Source of the DNA: Cupriavidus laharis | GTDB taxonomy: Bacteria > Pseudomonadota > Gammaproteobacteria > Burkholderiales > Burkholderiaceae | Reading direction: 5' to 3' | Length of the DNA: 64,000 nucleotides | NCBI RefSeq assembly: GCF_914271435.1 | Contig: NZ_CAJZAI010000003.1 | Location: 1 to 64,000 of the forward strand | Shown here: positions 33,501 through 41,846 of the stretch, piece by piece | Layout: the number at the start of each line of letters is the position of its first letter | Numbering within the stretch: the stretch's first letter is position 1 | Made by a program: the position numbers and the translations under genes | Notes under the pieces: generated by a model | Seen by the model: the letters and a program-made list of their open reading frames with translations, nothing else | Databases searched by the model: none | What the model was told of the DNA's origin: nothing

Positions 33501-36500
33501 CCACACCCGGATTCGGATACCACCCTGTATTCGATGCTCAACGGCTTGCTGCGCGAAGTCGACGGCTACGACAGTCACGGCAACCAGGTGGCGCGTACCA
33601 GCAGAAGCTGGGATGTTGTCCGGACCGCCGTCAACGCTTCGACAGGCGCGACCGTCAATCTGATCGGCGGTTACGTACGGATGCGTCAGTCCGTGGAAAC
33701 CATTTTCGACGTCAATCCGATGTCATTGCCGGCGCAGCCGCCACTGCAAGTACCCACGACGCTCATCTATAACGACGCAAACGGCCAGCCGCGCACGAAG
33801 CAGACCCAGTATTACGACGGGACGCTGGGCCAGCTTGTCCAGGTTCAGGAGAGCTACACGTTTGCCTATGAGAAATATCCGGCGCTGGCTGCGCCGGAAG
33901 TCAACCAGATTGCACCGTCGATCCTCAAGACCGTCACGGTGGGCAATACCGTGACGCAGATCGAAGCGACCACGTGGAGCACTGCCAATCCAGGTTCGAC
34001 CTGGGCGCCCTACCGGCGGTACCGTGCATTGTCGGCCAGCGCGGCCTTCACGCCGGACAACTGGAACAACACCTCCGACCCCGACCCCCTCGCATGGCGC
34101 AGGATGTGGCAGGTCACCGCACGCGACAACCGGGGAGAGATAGCCGAATATATCGCGACAGACGGGCGTTCCAACTCGGTGATCACCGATACCTCGCAGG
34201 AGTTGGTGCTTGCGGTGGCGGGCAACGCGAGTGTCACGAAACAGCAGGTGCTCTCTCTCGGATTCGAGGTCTATGAGGACCTGAGCGGGTGGACGCTGGC
34301 GGGTAGCGCATCCAATCTGCCAGGCGCGATCCAGGCCGAAGATGCGTTCACAGGTCCCCGCTCGCTGGTCATGGGCGGGTCCGGTGTCGCCAACTCGTCG
34401 CCGCTGGCACGGACCCTGGCCGTCACGGAGAGCACGGGCCGGCAATATGTCCTCACCTGCTGGTTCAAGACGCCGACCGGATTCGGAGCGCTTCCGGGGG
34501 CCGCCAACTGGACCATTACCGGCACGGCAGCGGGAACCGTGACGGCAGATGTCCCCGACACGGACGGAGCATGGCAAACGTTTTGCGTGTTGTTCGACCT
34601 GGCGGCCAACGCGTCGCCGCAGAACATCGCGCTGACGCTGACCAATACCAAGGCGGCTGCCGTCAAAGTCGATGACTTGCGTTTCTCGCCATCCCGGGCG
34701 GGATTTACAGCGAACATCTATAGCCCGTCGTGGCTCGTGACGACAGCGTCCATGGAGAGCTCGAGCCGGACGACCCGAACCGTGCGCGGCGACTTCGAGG
34801 AGCTGCTTGCCTATATCGACGCCGAGGAATCGATCGGCACGATCACGGATGCCTATCTCTCGCGCAGGGGAAACCTTGGCAGGTTCTCAGCCGTGGATCC
34901 GAACGCGATGCTCTCGATTACGCCGCGTGAGTTCGCCTTCTATCAGCGCTTCAACATCGGCGATGTCTTCGACGGGGACTGGTGCAGCACTGCCCAAGCA
35001 AAATGGTCAACGGGAAGCGGGAAGCTGATCCACAGCGCTGGCGCCCGAGACAGCATTTCTTATACCGGCTATCCGGAGGCGGCAGCAGGCATCAATGCCT
35101 TCGGCGCTTCGATGCGTGCAATGCCGTCAGGCGCGGTGACGGCCGCCACCGGCATCGAAATCAGTGCAGGGTTCCAGATTGCATGGAGTCCGCAGATGGC
35201 TGCCTGGACGTTGACGGATAGCGCGTCGAATACCGCGGTGACGGCGAGCGTTCGCTCCTTGCTCGATGTGTCGTTCGCCACGTACGCCGCCAATCTGAAC
35301 GCCAGCGTGCTGCCAACCGATTTCCCGTCGCTTTTTTCGGTTGCCGGACTGCCGCTTGCACCGCTGTCTACCGTCACGGCGGTCGCGGCCAATGCCCAAT
35401 GGCGCGTCAGCGATTCTGTCAGTGCGCTGGTTTATTACCTGGTGCGTTCGTCATCGGACAACACGAAGATTCATGTCGTGGCGTTTCCGCGGCAATGGAC
35501 CGTGGTCGTGGTGGACAAGAATATTGCGTTCTTCGCCGATGGCGGTCGCGTGTTCAGCTATCGTGCCCCGACCGCGCCGGCGCGTAGCTTCGCGCTGTTC
35601 GCGACAGACGCGATCGGCTTCGACAACGCGCTTTTTTTCGCGGGGCAAGAGGTGCAGATCAGCTATCTGGACGGTGATGCCCGGGTCCGGCAGGAACTGG
35701 TTGTCTCCGGCACGCAGGCGGCGCCGAACCAGTGGACCGCCAAGGCCACGATCTACGATGCGCTGGGACGCGACGCCATCCATACCCAGGGCGCGACGCT
35801 GACGCCGACGGCAGCGACCTGGGGCGGCTATGAAGCGGACCTGGCCAGCTTCGACTGGCCGTCGATCCGGATCACCGGGCTGGTGAAGACGGACAATCCG
35901 CAGTCAGGCGACTATCCATACTGGCGCACGCGCTACGAGGACTCTCCGCTCGGGCGCAAGGCGGAGCTGGGCCTGCCTGGCAATGACTACGCCATCAATC
36001 CGAGCAACGTTCCCGCGCATACGGCGCGCTTCTACTACGGACTCAACAACAGCGCGCTGGGGTACGCAGCGGGAAAATACACGCACGCCACGACGGTCGA
36101 CCCGAATGGCACGACGGGCGTCGAGCTGGCGGACGAGCGAAAGTCGACCGTTGCGAAGGCGGTGCTGACGAATCCGGGGGCGGTGAATCCGCAGTGGAGC
36201 ACTACCAGGCAACAGTTCGATGCATTCGCCAATCTCGTCACCACCACCAGCCCGATGGGGTGGAGCGATACGTTCACCTATGACTATCTCGGCAACCCGA
36301 TCACAGCCAACCGGGCCAATGAAGGCCAGACGCGGTCGATGTATGACACGGCGGGGCGCCTGCGATTCCAGATGGATGCACGGGGAGCGGCAGCATCTTC
36401 CCCCTATATCAAGTACTGGAAGTACGATGCGCTATCGCGTGTTGTCGAGGAAGGATGCAGCATACAGACGTGGCCCGGTACGCTGCCACAGCACGTCGAT

Positions 36501-38672
36501 GACCAGGGCTTTCCGGTGGCGGCACCATCCAACCAGTATGGGTACGACTTCGAAGTCAACGAGGAAGACTCGCCAGCGTCGATGATCGCTGCCGGAAAAC
36601 TGACGAAGATCGTCAGCGCCAATGAGGTCGCCGTGCCGGGAACGACAGATCCGTTCTCGGCGACGGAATGCCTCTATTACGATATCTGGGCGGAAGTCAT
36701 CCGGCATTCGATTTCGTTTGCCGGCAACGCCACGCCGTACGTCACGAACTACTCGTTCAACTATCAGGGCGAGATCGTCGAGATTGCGTACCCGGGTCCG
36801 ACCGCGATGACGGTGCAGTATGAGCTGGATTCGATCGGACGTGTCACGTCGATCGGCGTCGATGGCAACCGGTGCGTCGCGTACACCTACGACCAGAACG
36901 GAAAGGCCGTCACGGAAACGATGTTCTCTTCCAGTGGCCAGCAAGTCGGGGCAAAGCGAATGCTGCAGTATGCGCCGCCGGGCTGGCTGTCGGACACCGC
37001 CGGAACGGGGTTCACGGAGACGACGGTTTATGCACCGTCGAACGAGGGGGCACCCGGATACTTCGATGGCTCGCCGACCCAGGCCATCACCGCACCGCGC
37101 GGATCCCGCGGCCAGATCACGGCCAGCTATACCTACGATCCACAGGGACGTGTTCAATCGGCGCAGTTCAATGCAGGGGCGGCAAGCGCCTACAATTACG
37201 ACGCGAATGGCAATATCAAGCAGGTCGGGGCAGCCACCAACGCTTATCTGGGCGCGACGAAAGACCTGGTGCAGTCGACACAGGCACCTGGAAGCCAGCG
37301 GACGTACCAGTATGACGCCGCCGGCGAACTGAACGCCCGCATCTCGTCCGATACGCCGGCCGTCGGTCTTACGCTCTCGTGGGATGGCTTCCGCGGCCTC
37401 CCGCTGCAAGCGGTGGTTGGCCCTGGCACGCAATCGACCTTGAATGTCCGCTATGGCCACCGCGGACGCAGGGTCCTGAAAGCGATCGCAGCGGGGGGAA
37501 ATCCGGCGAGCACGCTTTACTACCTGCGCGGTGCAGGTGACGATGCACTGGTCGAAGTCAGTTCGTCGGGGGCAGTGAATCAGTATGTCGTCGGACCTGC
37601 CGGGCTGGTTCACTTCCGGCAGGACGGCAGCGAGTTCTTCGTATCGAGAGACCGGCTCGGCTCCGTTCGTGCGGTCCTTGATCCTTCGGCGAATCTGGTC
37701 GCCGGACGCGACTACCTGCCATATGGATTGGACAATGGCGCCGCCCTCGGCTCGAATCCGGACATCCTGCGCTACCGGTATCTGGCGCGCGAACTGGAGG
37801 AGACCGGACTCTATGACTTCCGCGCGCGACTGTATGACGCGCTGCAAGCACGGTTCCTGTCGCCCGATCCGCAGCGGCAGTATCTCAGCCCCTACCTCTA
37901 TGCCGGCAACAATCCCTTGCTGCTTTCGGACCCGAACGGCAGCTTCGCGTTTATCCCGCTGATACTGGCGTTCCTTGCGGAGGCTGCGGAAATCATCGAG
38001 GCAATGTCGGTGATCGGTGCAGGCGTCGGGCTCGTGACCGGTGTCGTGCAGGGCGCGGAAGCCATCGCGCAGAACGATCTCAGTGGCGCGGAGGCCGCGG
38101 GCGTATTCTTTGGCACGGTGGTGCTCAGTACCGTCGGCGGCGGACTGAGCGGCGGCGCAGGCGCAGTGACCGGGGCACTGGTCGAGGGGGTCACGCTGGC
38201 CTCGGCCGCGGCGATTGCCGCGGGCGTCGTGGCGCAGGCTGCGCTTGCTTCCGCCCAGTCGGCCGCGCAAGCGGCACTGGTGGGTGATGATGCTGGCGAC
38301 GCCGCCTGGAAGAATGCGATTGCCGGCGGGACCTCGTTCCTTGCCGGCAGCCTGGTGACTGCGGGTGTCAGTACCGCGCTTGAAACGGCCGCTTTCGCGG
38401 CAACCTGGAAGGGGACCACCAAGAGCGTGATTACCGGGGCGACGTCCGGGGCGGCAGGGGGCGTCGTCGGCAGCAGCGTGACATCGGCGCTCAACGATGC
38501 GGATACCAACGTCGCGTTCTCCGACGTCCTGCAAGGCATTGCCTTTGGCGTGCTCGGAGGTGTCTTTCCGGAAGTGGTGGCCTACAAGCTTGAAAAGCGG
38601 GACGCCATTATCCAGCAACGGACACGGGCCGCACAGCAGTTCGACGTCGAGAGCGACATCCACCCATTATGA
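30591..38672 (+). CDS. Giant RHS/YD-repeat protein
   Basis: A 2693-aa protein. No signal peptide or PAAR domain is seen at the N-terminus (SIETSANPIGVEEESTVPEL). Residues about 40-700 are beta-rich (VNLFRGDVTLSLALLTLANR, VDVSLNYQSDILWEVS). A jelly-roll-like segment follows near 1230-1370. YD repeats cluster at about 1890-2280, including YDTAGRLRFQMDARG and YNYDANGNIKQVG. The conserved core, DRLGSVRAVLDPSA to RARLYDALQARFLSPDP and GNNPLLLSDPNG, ends near residue 2448. About 245 residues follow, mostly hydrophobic Gly/Ala segments. Such proteins form a cocoon that encloses a variable C-terminal toxin. The start at 30591 is 4 nt after the previous stop, and the stop overlaps the next ATG by 4 nt. 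No immunity gene follows. Confidence 0.9.
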   Translation: MSIETSANPIGVEEESTVPELRTFQTLDSSIGRISENVNLFRGDVTLSLALLTLANRGGLEVDVSLNYQSDILWEVSTWNLESPTSIVGLGWQLPYEMIQLDIHNSVSPFDDAYYLSSTDGSQSQLRLTSQTADVWTFESEDFDFSTILYYPKKEIWKITDTSGLTRIYGADVAAGDSPAALRNAIKWGGADGNWTDSSVQLGQSNFPISWNLARVRNQWGDEIQFGYSQFPDDAIQIGGPGGNYFTRASYLTRITDPAGRIVTFNYAAKTYNDTIREYEAPHVSPNPAGPYAFQDRYETRFLDSIDVSQKTAGVVHDLFTIRLAYLVQNLADPATPGDPRYLYKRYLAGITTVNADGKILPGLQFTYYDGSLAARDNAAVVHRGAIESITFPDGSVATYKYTWQPVVSTSLDCTMQSSDPNWIAGVPRFWFAPDYLVITYYDEINSNKLTVAVYDWNGRWLVSRPVVTNLPFSLDLNSLQVNLQEENFSVSYRLTGAGTNGVLQTYAVRRAFGQYGRWEAVQLAMPDLLAPDAPYQVVTGRGFVVAAAMGVSELCRYTWNPRSKQWVSDPLYISTVLAGEWVLGAANNFLTVCQYQPGAPLSLSFYYYDVATLAWNDNLPPLDSLPTYVWQKDLPKLSWSLSDTFATTTYITSANSVQETFNYEVRIYPWDIHFQALPSPNPVVGTDIPASTLEPVAVSLADGSMIGNVGNLRRFDGIHWNSGTLGQFGSGTDVAQFAFGDDLAVGISSVHGVIGVYNAYQGTFAQVPVAAGSGGPAAPTINAPYVTVRNLIYQQMPTGDLRLLNEQLPLDAVSVSNQAPLFLAYGRADGSSFVWTMKNGVLAANPVQVQGSIFPDNDGPGTDLTGAFAFATFTGVSFDSPSSITLHRVLFQSYRGPMYSFVVSSVEVTDGMGVTSGSVFDYNPPGATGTVSPYGLSTQFSCVKAAMGTTQAGTAPFGYSIYRYFDGMSPHPDSDTTLYSMLNGLLREVDGYDSHGNQVARTSRSWDVVRTAVNASTGATVNLIGGYVRMRQSVETIFDVNPMSLPAQPPLQVPTTLIYNDANGQPRTKQTQYYDGTLGQLVQVQESYTFAYEKYPALAAPEVNQIAPSILKTVTVGNTVTQIEATTWSTANPGSTWAPYRRYRALSASAAFTPDNWNNTSDPDPLAWRRMWQVTARDNRGEIAEYIATDGRSNSVITDTSQELVLAVAGNASVTKQQVLSLGFEVYEDLSGWTLAGSASNLPGAIQAEDAFTGPRSLVMGGSGVANSSPLARTLAVTESTGRQYVLTCWFKTPTGFGALPGAANWTITGTAAGTVTADVPDTDGAWQTFCVLFDLAANASPQNIALTLTNTKAAAVKVDDLRFSPSRAGFTANIYSPSWLVTTASMESSSRTTRTVRGDFEELLAYIDAEESIGTITDAYLSRRGNLGRFSAVDPNAMLSITPREFAFYQRFNIGDVFDGDWCSTAQAKWSTGSGKLIHSAGARDSISYTGYPEAAAGINAFGASMRAMPSGAVTAATGIEISAGFQIAWSPQMAAWTLTDSASNTAVTASVRSLLDVSFATYAANLNASVLPTDFPSLFSVAGLPLAPLSTVTAVAANAQWRVSDSVSALVYYLVRSSSDNTKIHVVAFPRQWTVVVVDKNIAFFADGGRVFSYRAPTAPARSFALFATDAIGFDNALFFAGQEVQISYLDGDARVRQELVVSGTQAAPNQWTAKATIYDALGRDAIHTQGATLTPTAATWGGYEADLASFDWPSIRITGLVKTDNPQSGDYPYWRTRYEDSPLGRKAELGLPGNDYAINPSNVPAHTARFYYGLNNSALGYAAGKYTHATTVDPNGTTGVELADERKSTVAKAVLTNPGAVNPQWSTTRQQFDAFANLVTTTSPMGWSDTFTYDYLGNPITANRANEGQTRSMYDTAGRLRFQMDARGAAASSPYIKYWKYDALSRVVEEGCSIQTWPGTLPQHVDDQGFPVAAPSNQYGYDFEVNEEDSPASMIAAGKLTKIVSANEVAVPGTTDPFSATECLYYDIWAEVIRHSISFAGNATPYVTNYSFNYQGEIVEIAYPGPTAMTVQYELDSIGRVTSIGVDGNRCVAYTYDQNGKAVTETMFSSSGQQVGAKRMLQYAPPGWLSDTAGTGFTETTVYAPSNEGAPGYFDGSPTQAITAPRGSRGQITASYTYDPQGRVQSAQFNAGAASAYNYDANGNIKQVGAATNAYLGATKDLVQSTQAPGSQRTYQYDAAGELNARISSDTPAVGLTLSWDGFRGLPLQAVVGPGTQSTLNVRYGHRGRRVLKAIAAGGNPASTLYYLRGAGDDALVEVSSSGAVNQYVVGPAGLVHFRQDGSEFFVSRDRLGSVRAVLDPSANLVAGRDYLPYGLDNGAALGSNPDILRYRYLARELEETGLYDFRARLYDALQARFLSPDPQRQYLSPYLYAGNNPLLLSDPNGSFAFIPLILAFLAEAAEIIEAMSVIGAGVGLVTGVVQGAEAIAQNDLSGAEAAGVFFGTVVLSTVGGGLSGGAGAVTGALVEGVTLASAAAIAAGVVAQAALASAQSAAQAALVGDDAGDAAWKNAIAGGTSFLAGSLVTAGVSTALETAAFAATWKGTTKSVITGATSGAAGGVVGSSVTSALNDADTNVAFSDVLQGIAFGVLGGVFPEVVAYKLEKRDAIIQQRTRAAQQFDVESDIHPL

Positions 38673-39604
38673 ACAGTGCCTGCGAGGCAGCCATCGACCG
38701 GGGCGTCGCCTTCCTGTGCGGACGACAACGCGAGTGGGGCGAGTTCGCCTGCCACAAGTTCACCAATGCGCCATTGCGCGGCGAGGGTCGCTTCGATTCC
38801 TCGCCGTTCGCCACGACGCTGGTGCTGCATGCATTGAGCTTTATCAGGCACCCCTCGATCGATGAGATGCGATCGAAGGCGGTCGGCTTCCTGCTCGATG
38901 AACAGGAGGCGCCGGGTGTGTGGCGCTACTGGTCCTCCCGTAACGGCGCACGCATCGACCCCGATCTCGATGACACCTGCTGCGCTTCCTTTGCCTTGAG
39001 GCAGGCAGGCGTCGACGCGCAAAGGCTGCAGGCGAATGTCGGCTGCATTCTTGACAACCGCCATGACAGCGGCCTGTTCAAGACGTGGCTGCGCAACGCC
39101 GACGCCGACAACGATGTCGATGGTGCGGTGAATGCGAATGTCCTGTTGTATCTCGGCGAGCGTCAGGAGACGATCGCGGCGCGCGATATCGTGATCGAAG
39201 CCATCCTTGCCGATCGCGAAGACGAGGCATCGTGGTACTACACCAGCCCACTGGCTCTCTACTACATGGTGTCCAGGGCATGCTTCCATGGCGTGGCGGG
39301 CTTCCACGCATGCCGCGATGCAGTGATTGAAAAGACAAGGGCTTGCGCGCGCCGCGCATCCGGGCAGCCGATGTCCGTAGCGCTTGCGCTCTGCATCCTG
39401 GCGAACTACGGCGTTCGGGACAGCGGCATCGCGGCAGGCATCGGTTTGCTGCGCCAGCAGCAAGACAAGGAGGGTGCATGGGCGAGGTCGGCATTCTACA
39501 GAGGCCCCGAGCCACCGGTCGCGCATTCGGTCTGGTGGGGCTCGGAAGAACTCACCACGGCGCTGTGCATCGAAGCGCTCGCACGCGCGGCGGTGGCGCG
39601 ATGA
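38669..39604 (+). CDS. Small alpha-toroid protein with class II terpene cyclase DxDD motif
   Basis: A 311-aa protein with prenyltransferase/squalene-cyclase-like repeats (GEFACHKF, GVWRYWSS, GLFKTWL, GAWARSAF). Residues 97-102 read DPDLDD, and the stretch DLDDTCCASFALRQAGVDA aligns well with the DxDDTAMAFRLLR hallmark of class II diterpene cyclases, in which the aspartates protonate the substrate. A second motif, NDVDGAVNANVLLYL, occurs about 30 residues on. Known class II cyclases have two domains and 500 or more residues, so this is a single-domain, minimal version. The start overlaps the RHS stop (ATGA), the stop overlaps the acyltransferase start. Cyclase activity is plausible but unproven; a lectin-like or structural toroid is the alternative. 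Confidence 0.75.
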   Translation: MNSACEAAIDRGVAFLCGRQREWGEFACHKFTNAPLRGEGRFDSSPFATTLVLHALSFIRHPSIDEMRSKAVGFLLDEQEAPGVWRYWSSRNGARIDPDLDDTCCASFALRQAGVDAQRLQANVGCILDNRHDSGLFKTWLRNADADNDVDGAVNANVLLYLGERQETIAARDIVIEAILADREDEASWYYTSPLALYYMVSRACFHGVAGFHACRDAVIEKTRACARRASGQPMSVALALCILANYGVRDSGIAAGIGLLRQQQDKEGAWARSAFYRGPEPPVAHSVWWGSEELTTALCIEALARAAVAR

Positions 39605-40482
39605 CACGCACCGTGATCGCGTTCTCGGGATGCACGCCAGTTCGGCCGCAGCCGATCCGGTCCCTGATGCAGCGCGAGGCGCGATTTGCAGAAATGATTG
39701 CACAGTGCGATTCGATTCTCGTAGAGGAGGCGGGTTGGAGCATGGGACAACTGTGGGAGCAGGATAGAGAAGTGACTGACCTGCCGAGGAATTTCCCATT
39801 GATGGTCACGCTCCAGATCGGCATGTTTGAATTGCTGGCGCATCACGGCGTCCGGCCCGATGCGGTGATTGGCATGAGTTGCGGCGAGGTATCCGCTGCC
39901 TATGCCACGGGCGCGATCGGACTTCGCGACGCGCTACGCATTGCCGTGCATGGCGGGAAGTCGATGGAGGCCGTGGCCACCCAGTGCCGCATGGCGTTGG
40001 TTCGGATGCCCGCTGCAGCGTGTCGCGCCATGACGGACCGGATCAGCGTCGCTGCGGTCATGGCGCCGGAATTCACGGTGATCTCCGGTTTGAAAGCGGA
40101 CGTGATGTCTGTCAGTCATTTCCTGGAGGAAAGGCGGGTACTTGTCTATCCTCTCCCACTGCCGTGGGGCGTCCATACGACGCTGCTGCCGAAGCGACAT
40201 CCGGGGTTCGAGGCATTGGTCGGGAGAATCGCCGTCGGTCCCACACGGTGCCACGCGTTTTCGACTTCGGGCGGAGACTGGACGTCCTTTGATTTCGATG
40301 CCGCGCGATGGTGGCGCATGTTTCGGGCGCCAGTGCTGTTCGCACCGGGAATTCGCGCGTTCGCCGAGCGGGGAATCCGGACATTCATAGAAGCGGGGCC
40401 GTCTTCGACGCTCGATTCGCTGTTGCCGCGGCTGGGGGCATCGGCCATATCGGTCACGGCTGCCCTGGCCGTGGGCGCATGA
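39601..40482 (+). CDS. Stand-alone acyltransferase (FabD/AT-like)
   Basis: A 293-aa protein of the malonyl-CoA:ACP transacylase fold. The nucleophile elbow is IGMSCGEVSAAYATGAI (Ser93), with a second-block His in PWGVHTTLLP (His192), which stands where the catalytic His lies, and the C-terminus FIEAGPSSTLDSLLP matches the family ending. The usual N-terminal GQGSQ motif is replaced by AFSGCTPVRPQ, and the Ser is preceded by Met not His, so the enzyme is divergent. FabD and trans-AT enzymes load acyl groups onto carrier proteins, yet no PKS or ACP gene is present here. It may instead acylate the cluster product. The stop overlaps the P450 start by 4 nt. Confidence 0.8.
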   Translation: MTRTVIAFSGCTPVRPQPIRSLMQREARFAEMIAQCDSILVEEAGWSMGQLWEQDREVTDLPRNFPLMVTLQIGMFELLAHHGVRPDAVIGMSCGEVSAAYATGAIGLRDALRIAVHGGKSMEAVATQCRMALVRMPAAACRAMTDRISVAAVMAPEFTVISGLKADVMSVSHFLEERRVLVYPLPLPWGVHTTLLPKRHPGFEALVGRIAVGPTRCHAFSTSGGDWTSFDFDAARWWRMFRAPVLFAPGIRAFAERGIRTFIEAGPSSTLDSLLPRLGASAISVTAALAVGA

Positions 40483-41723
40483 TGACGGCGCCATCGCTAC
40501 GCACATTGCCCGCTGCCTACCAGGAGTACGCGAGGCTGCGGCGAGAGATGCCGGTCTTCCATGATGCTGAAGCCGACGTATGGATCGTCAGCCGATTTGA
40601 TGATGTGCGGACCGTGCTGCGGGAACATCGCCATTTCAGCTCCTGCGTACTTGGTCAGGACAGCTTTGAGATCCGGTCGCCGGTAGACGGCTCTGTCCTT
40701 CCGGCCGAGGAAACGCTCCTGGCGTCCGATCCCCCGCGGCATGACGCATTGCGGATGCACGTCGGACGGCTGTTTGCGCCAGAACGGCTGGTGGCCTGTG
40801 AGGCGGCTGCGCGCCGTGAGCTGGATCGCGTTATCGTACAGCTCGTGCAGGGAAATCGATTCGAGGTAGTGCACGATGTCTGCGAACCAGTCGTCGCTGC
40901 CGTGATGGCGTCGGTTTTCGGCCTCGACACATGCTGGCGTGAATGCGTCGCACAATGGCTGCAAGTCAGCGGCCAGTGCAATGCGCGTTCCCGGCCCGCA
41001 TCGCTCAAGGCAAGGTTTGACGCCATGCTCGACGACATATGGCAGGCCGCAGAGCATTGCCCCGATGCCGGCCTGGGTGTTTTCATGGCGGCCTGTCATC
41101 GTGGCGAAGTCGATGCCCGGCACGTACTGGACCTGACGGTCACGCTGTTGAAAGGCGGAGCGGATACGACGACTTACCTGGTTGGAAATGTTCTGGCGCT
41201 GCTGGCGGAACAACCCGGCCTCGTGTCCGACATACGCCGGGACCCGACGTTGATTCCCGCGCTGATCGAGGCATCGCTGCGGCGGGATTCGCCGGTGCAA
41301 CTGACGGTCCGGGTGACGACTGCCGATGTGGAGTTGGCCGGACACCGCATTCCCGCCAACTCGCGCGTGATACTGCTGCTCGGTTCCGCCAATCGCGACG
41401 AGACGGTGTTCGGAAGCGAAGACGAAATTCATCTTGACCGGAGGGAGAAGTCCCATCTCGCCTTCGGGGCGGGTCCGCATCGATGCCCGGGCGTGGCGCT
41501 GGCAAGGATGCAGGGCGGGGTGATTGTTCAGGCGCTGATGACACGGCTACCCGCTTTCAGGTTGGTGCCGGAGCATGCGCGGGAGGTCGGGCTCAGAGCC
41601 CTGTGTGGCTTCGACCGCATGGACGCGGAATTCCTTGTCCGGGAATCGAACGGGGCGACGGCCGGCCCCGCCAAAAATCTCCTGCCGGCCTCGGACTATC
41701 GCAACAGACAGAGCGAACGCTGA
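40479..41723 (+). CDS. Cytochrome P450 with an altered ExxR motif
   Basis: A 414-aa bacterial P450. The haem-binding loop is FGAGPHRCPG (Cys336) and the I-helix oxygen-binding site is KGGADTTTY (226-231). In the K-helix, where nearly all P450s have ExxR, this one reads IEASLRRDSPVQ, with Ala265 in place of Glu and Arg268 kept. The codons gag-gca-tcg-ctg-cgg show the change directly. Redox partners are not encoded nearby. It is translated from the ATG at 40479, overlapping the acyltransferase stop. As the last gene of the coupled run it is likely a tailoring oxygenase, substrate unknown. Confidence 0.9.
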   Translation: MMTAPSLRTLPAAYQEYARLRREMPVFHDAEADVWIVSRFDDVRTVLREHRHFSSCVLGQDSFEIRSPVDGSVLPAEETLLASDPPRHDALRMHVGRLFAPERLVACEAAARRELDRVIVQLVQGNRFEVVHDVCEPVVAAVMASVFGLDTCWRECVAQWLQVSGQCNARSRPASLKARFDAMLDDIWQAAEHCPDAGLGVFMAACHRGEVDARHVLDLTVTLLKGGADTTTYLVGNVLALLAEQPGLVSDIRRDPTLIPALIEASLRRDSPVQLTVRVTTADVELAGHRIPANSRVILLLGSANRDETVFGSEDEIHLDRREKSHLAFGAGPHRCPGVALARMQGGVIVQALMTRLPAFRLVPEHAREVGLRALCGFDRMDAEFLVRESNGATAGPAKNLLPASDYRNRQSER

Positions 41724-41807
41724 CTGCCGTTTTCCCGGGTAGCCTGCGCCATGCATGGGCGCTTCACGCGCGATCATCAGTCTCCGGAAAAATTCGCCAA
41801 GTCGTCC

Positions 41808-41824
41808 TATAATGATTGACATTA
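41808..41824 (+). promoter_or_regulatory. Promoter -10 element overlapping an inverted repeat
   Basis: A perfect tataat (41808-41813) is followed by, and partly shares, taatg-attga-catta (41810-41824), an inverted repeat with 5-bp arms. It lies 23 bp upstream of the MFS start. Such an arrangement would let a MarR-type dimer block RNA polymerase, and a MarR gene follows the transporter. No strong -35 was seen. Confidence 0.5.
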
Positions 41825-41846
41825 CAACGATTGATCGGGCAATAAA

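Noticed and set aside
36432..38663. Long open frame on the minus strand across the RHS gene
   Set aside because: It is antisense to clear RHS core and YD repeats, is Arg-rich with no recognisable motif, and has no ribosome site.
41816..41821. ttgaca as a -35 element for the MFS gene
   Set aside because: A matching -10 at the proper distance would fall at the start codon; the tataat at 41808 is a better promoter.
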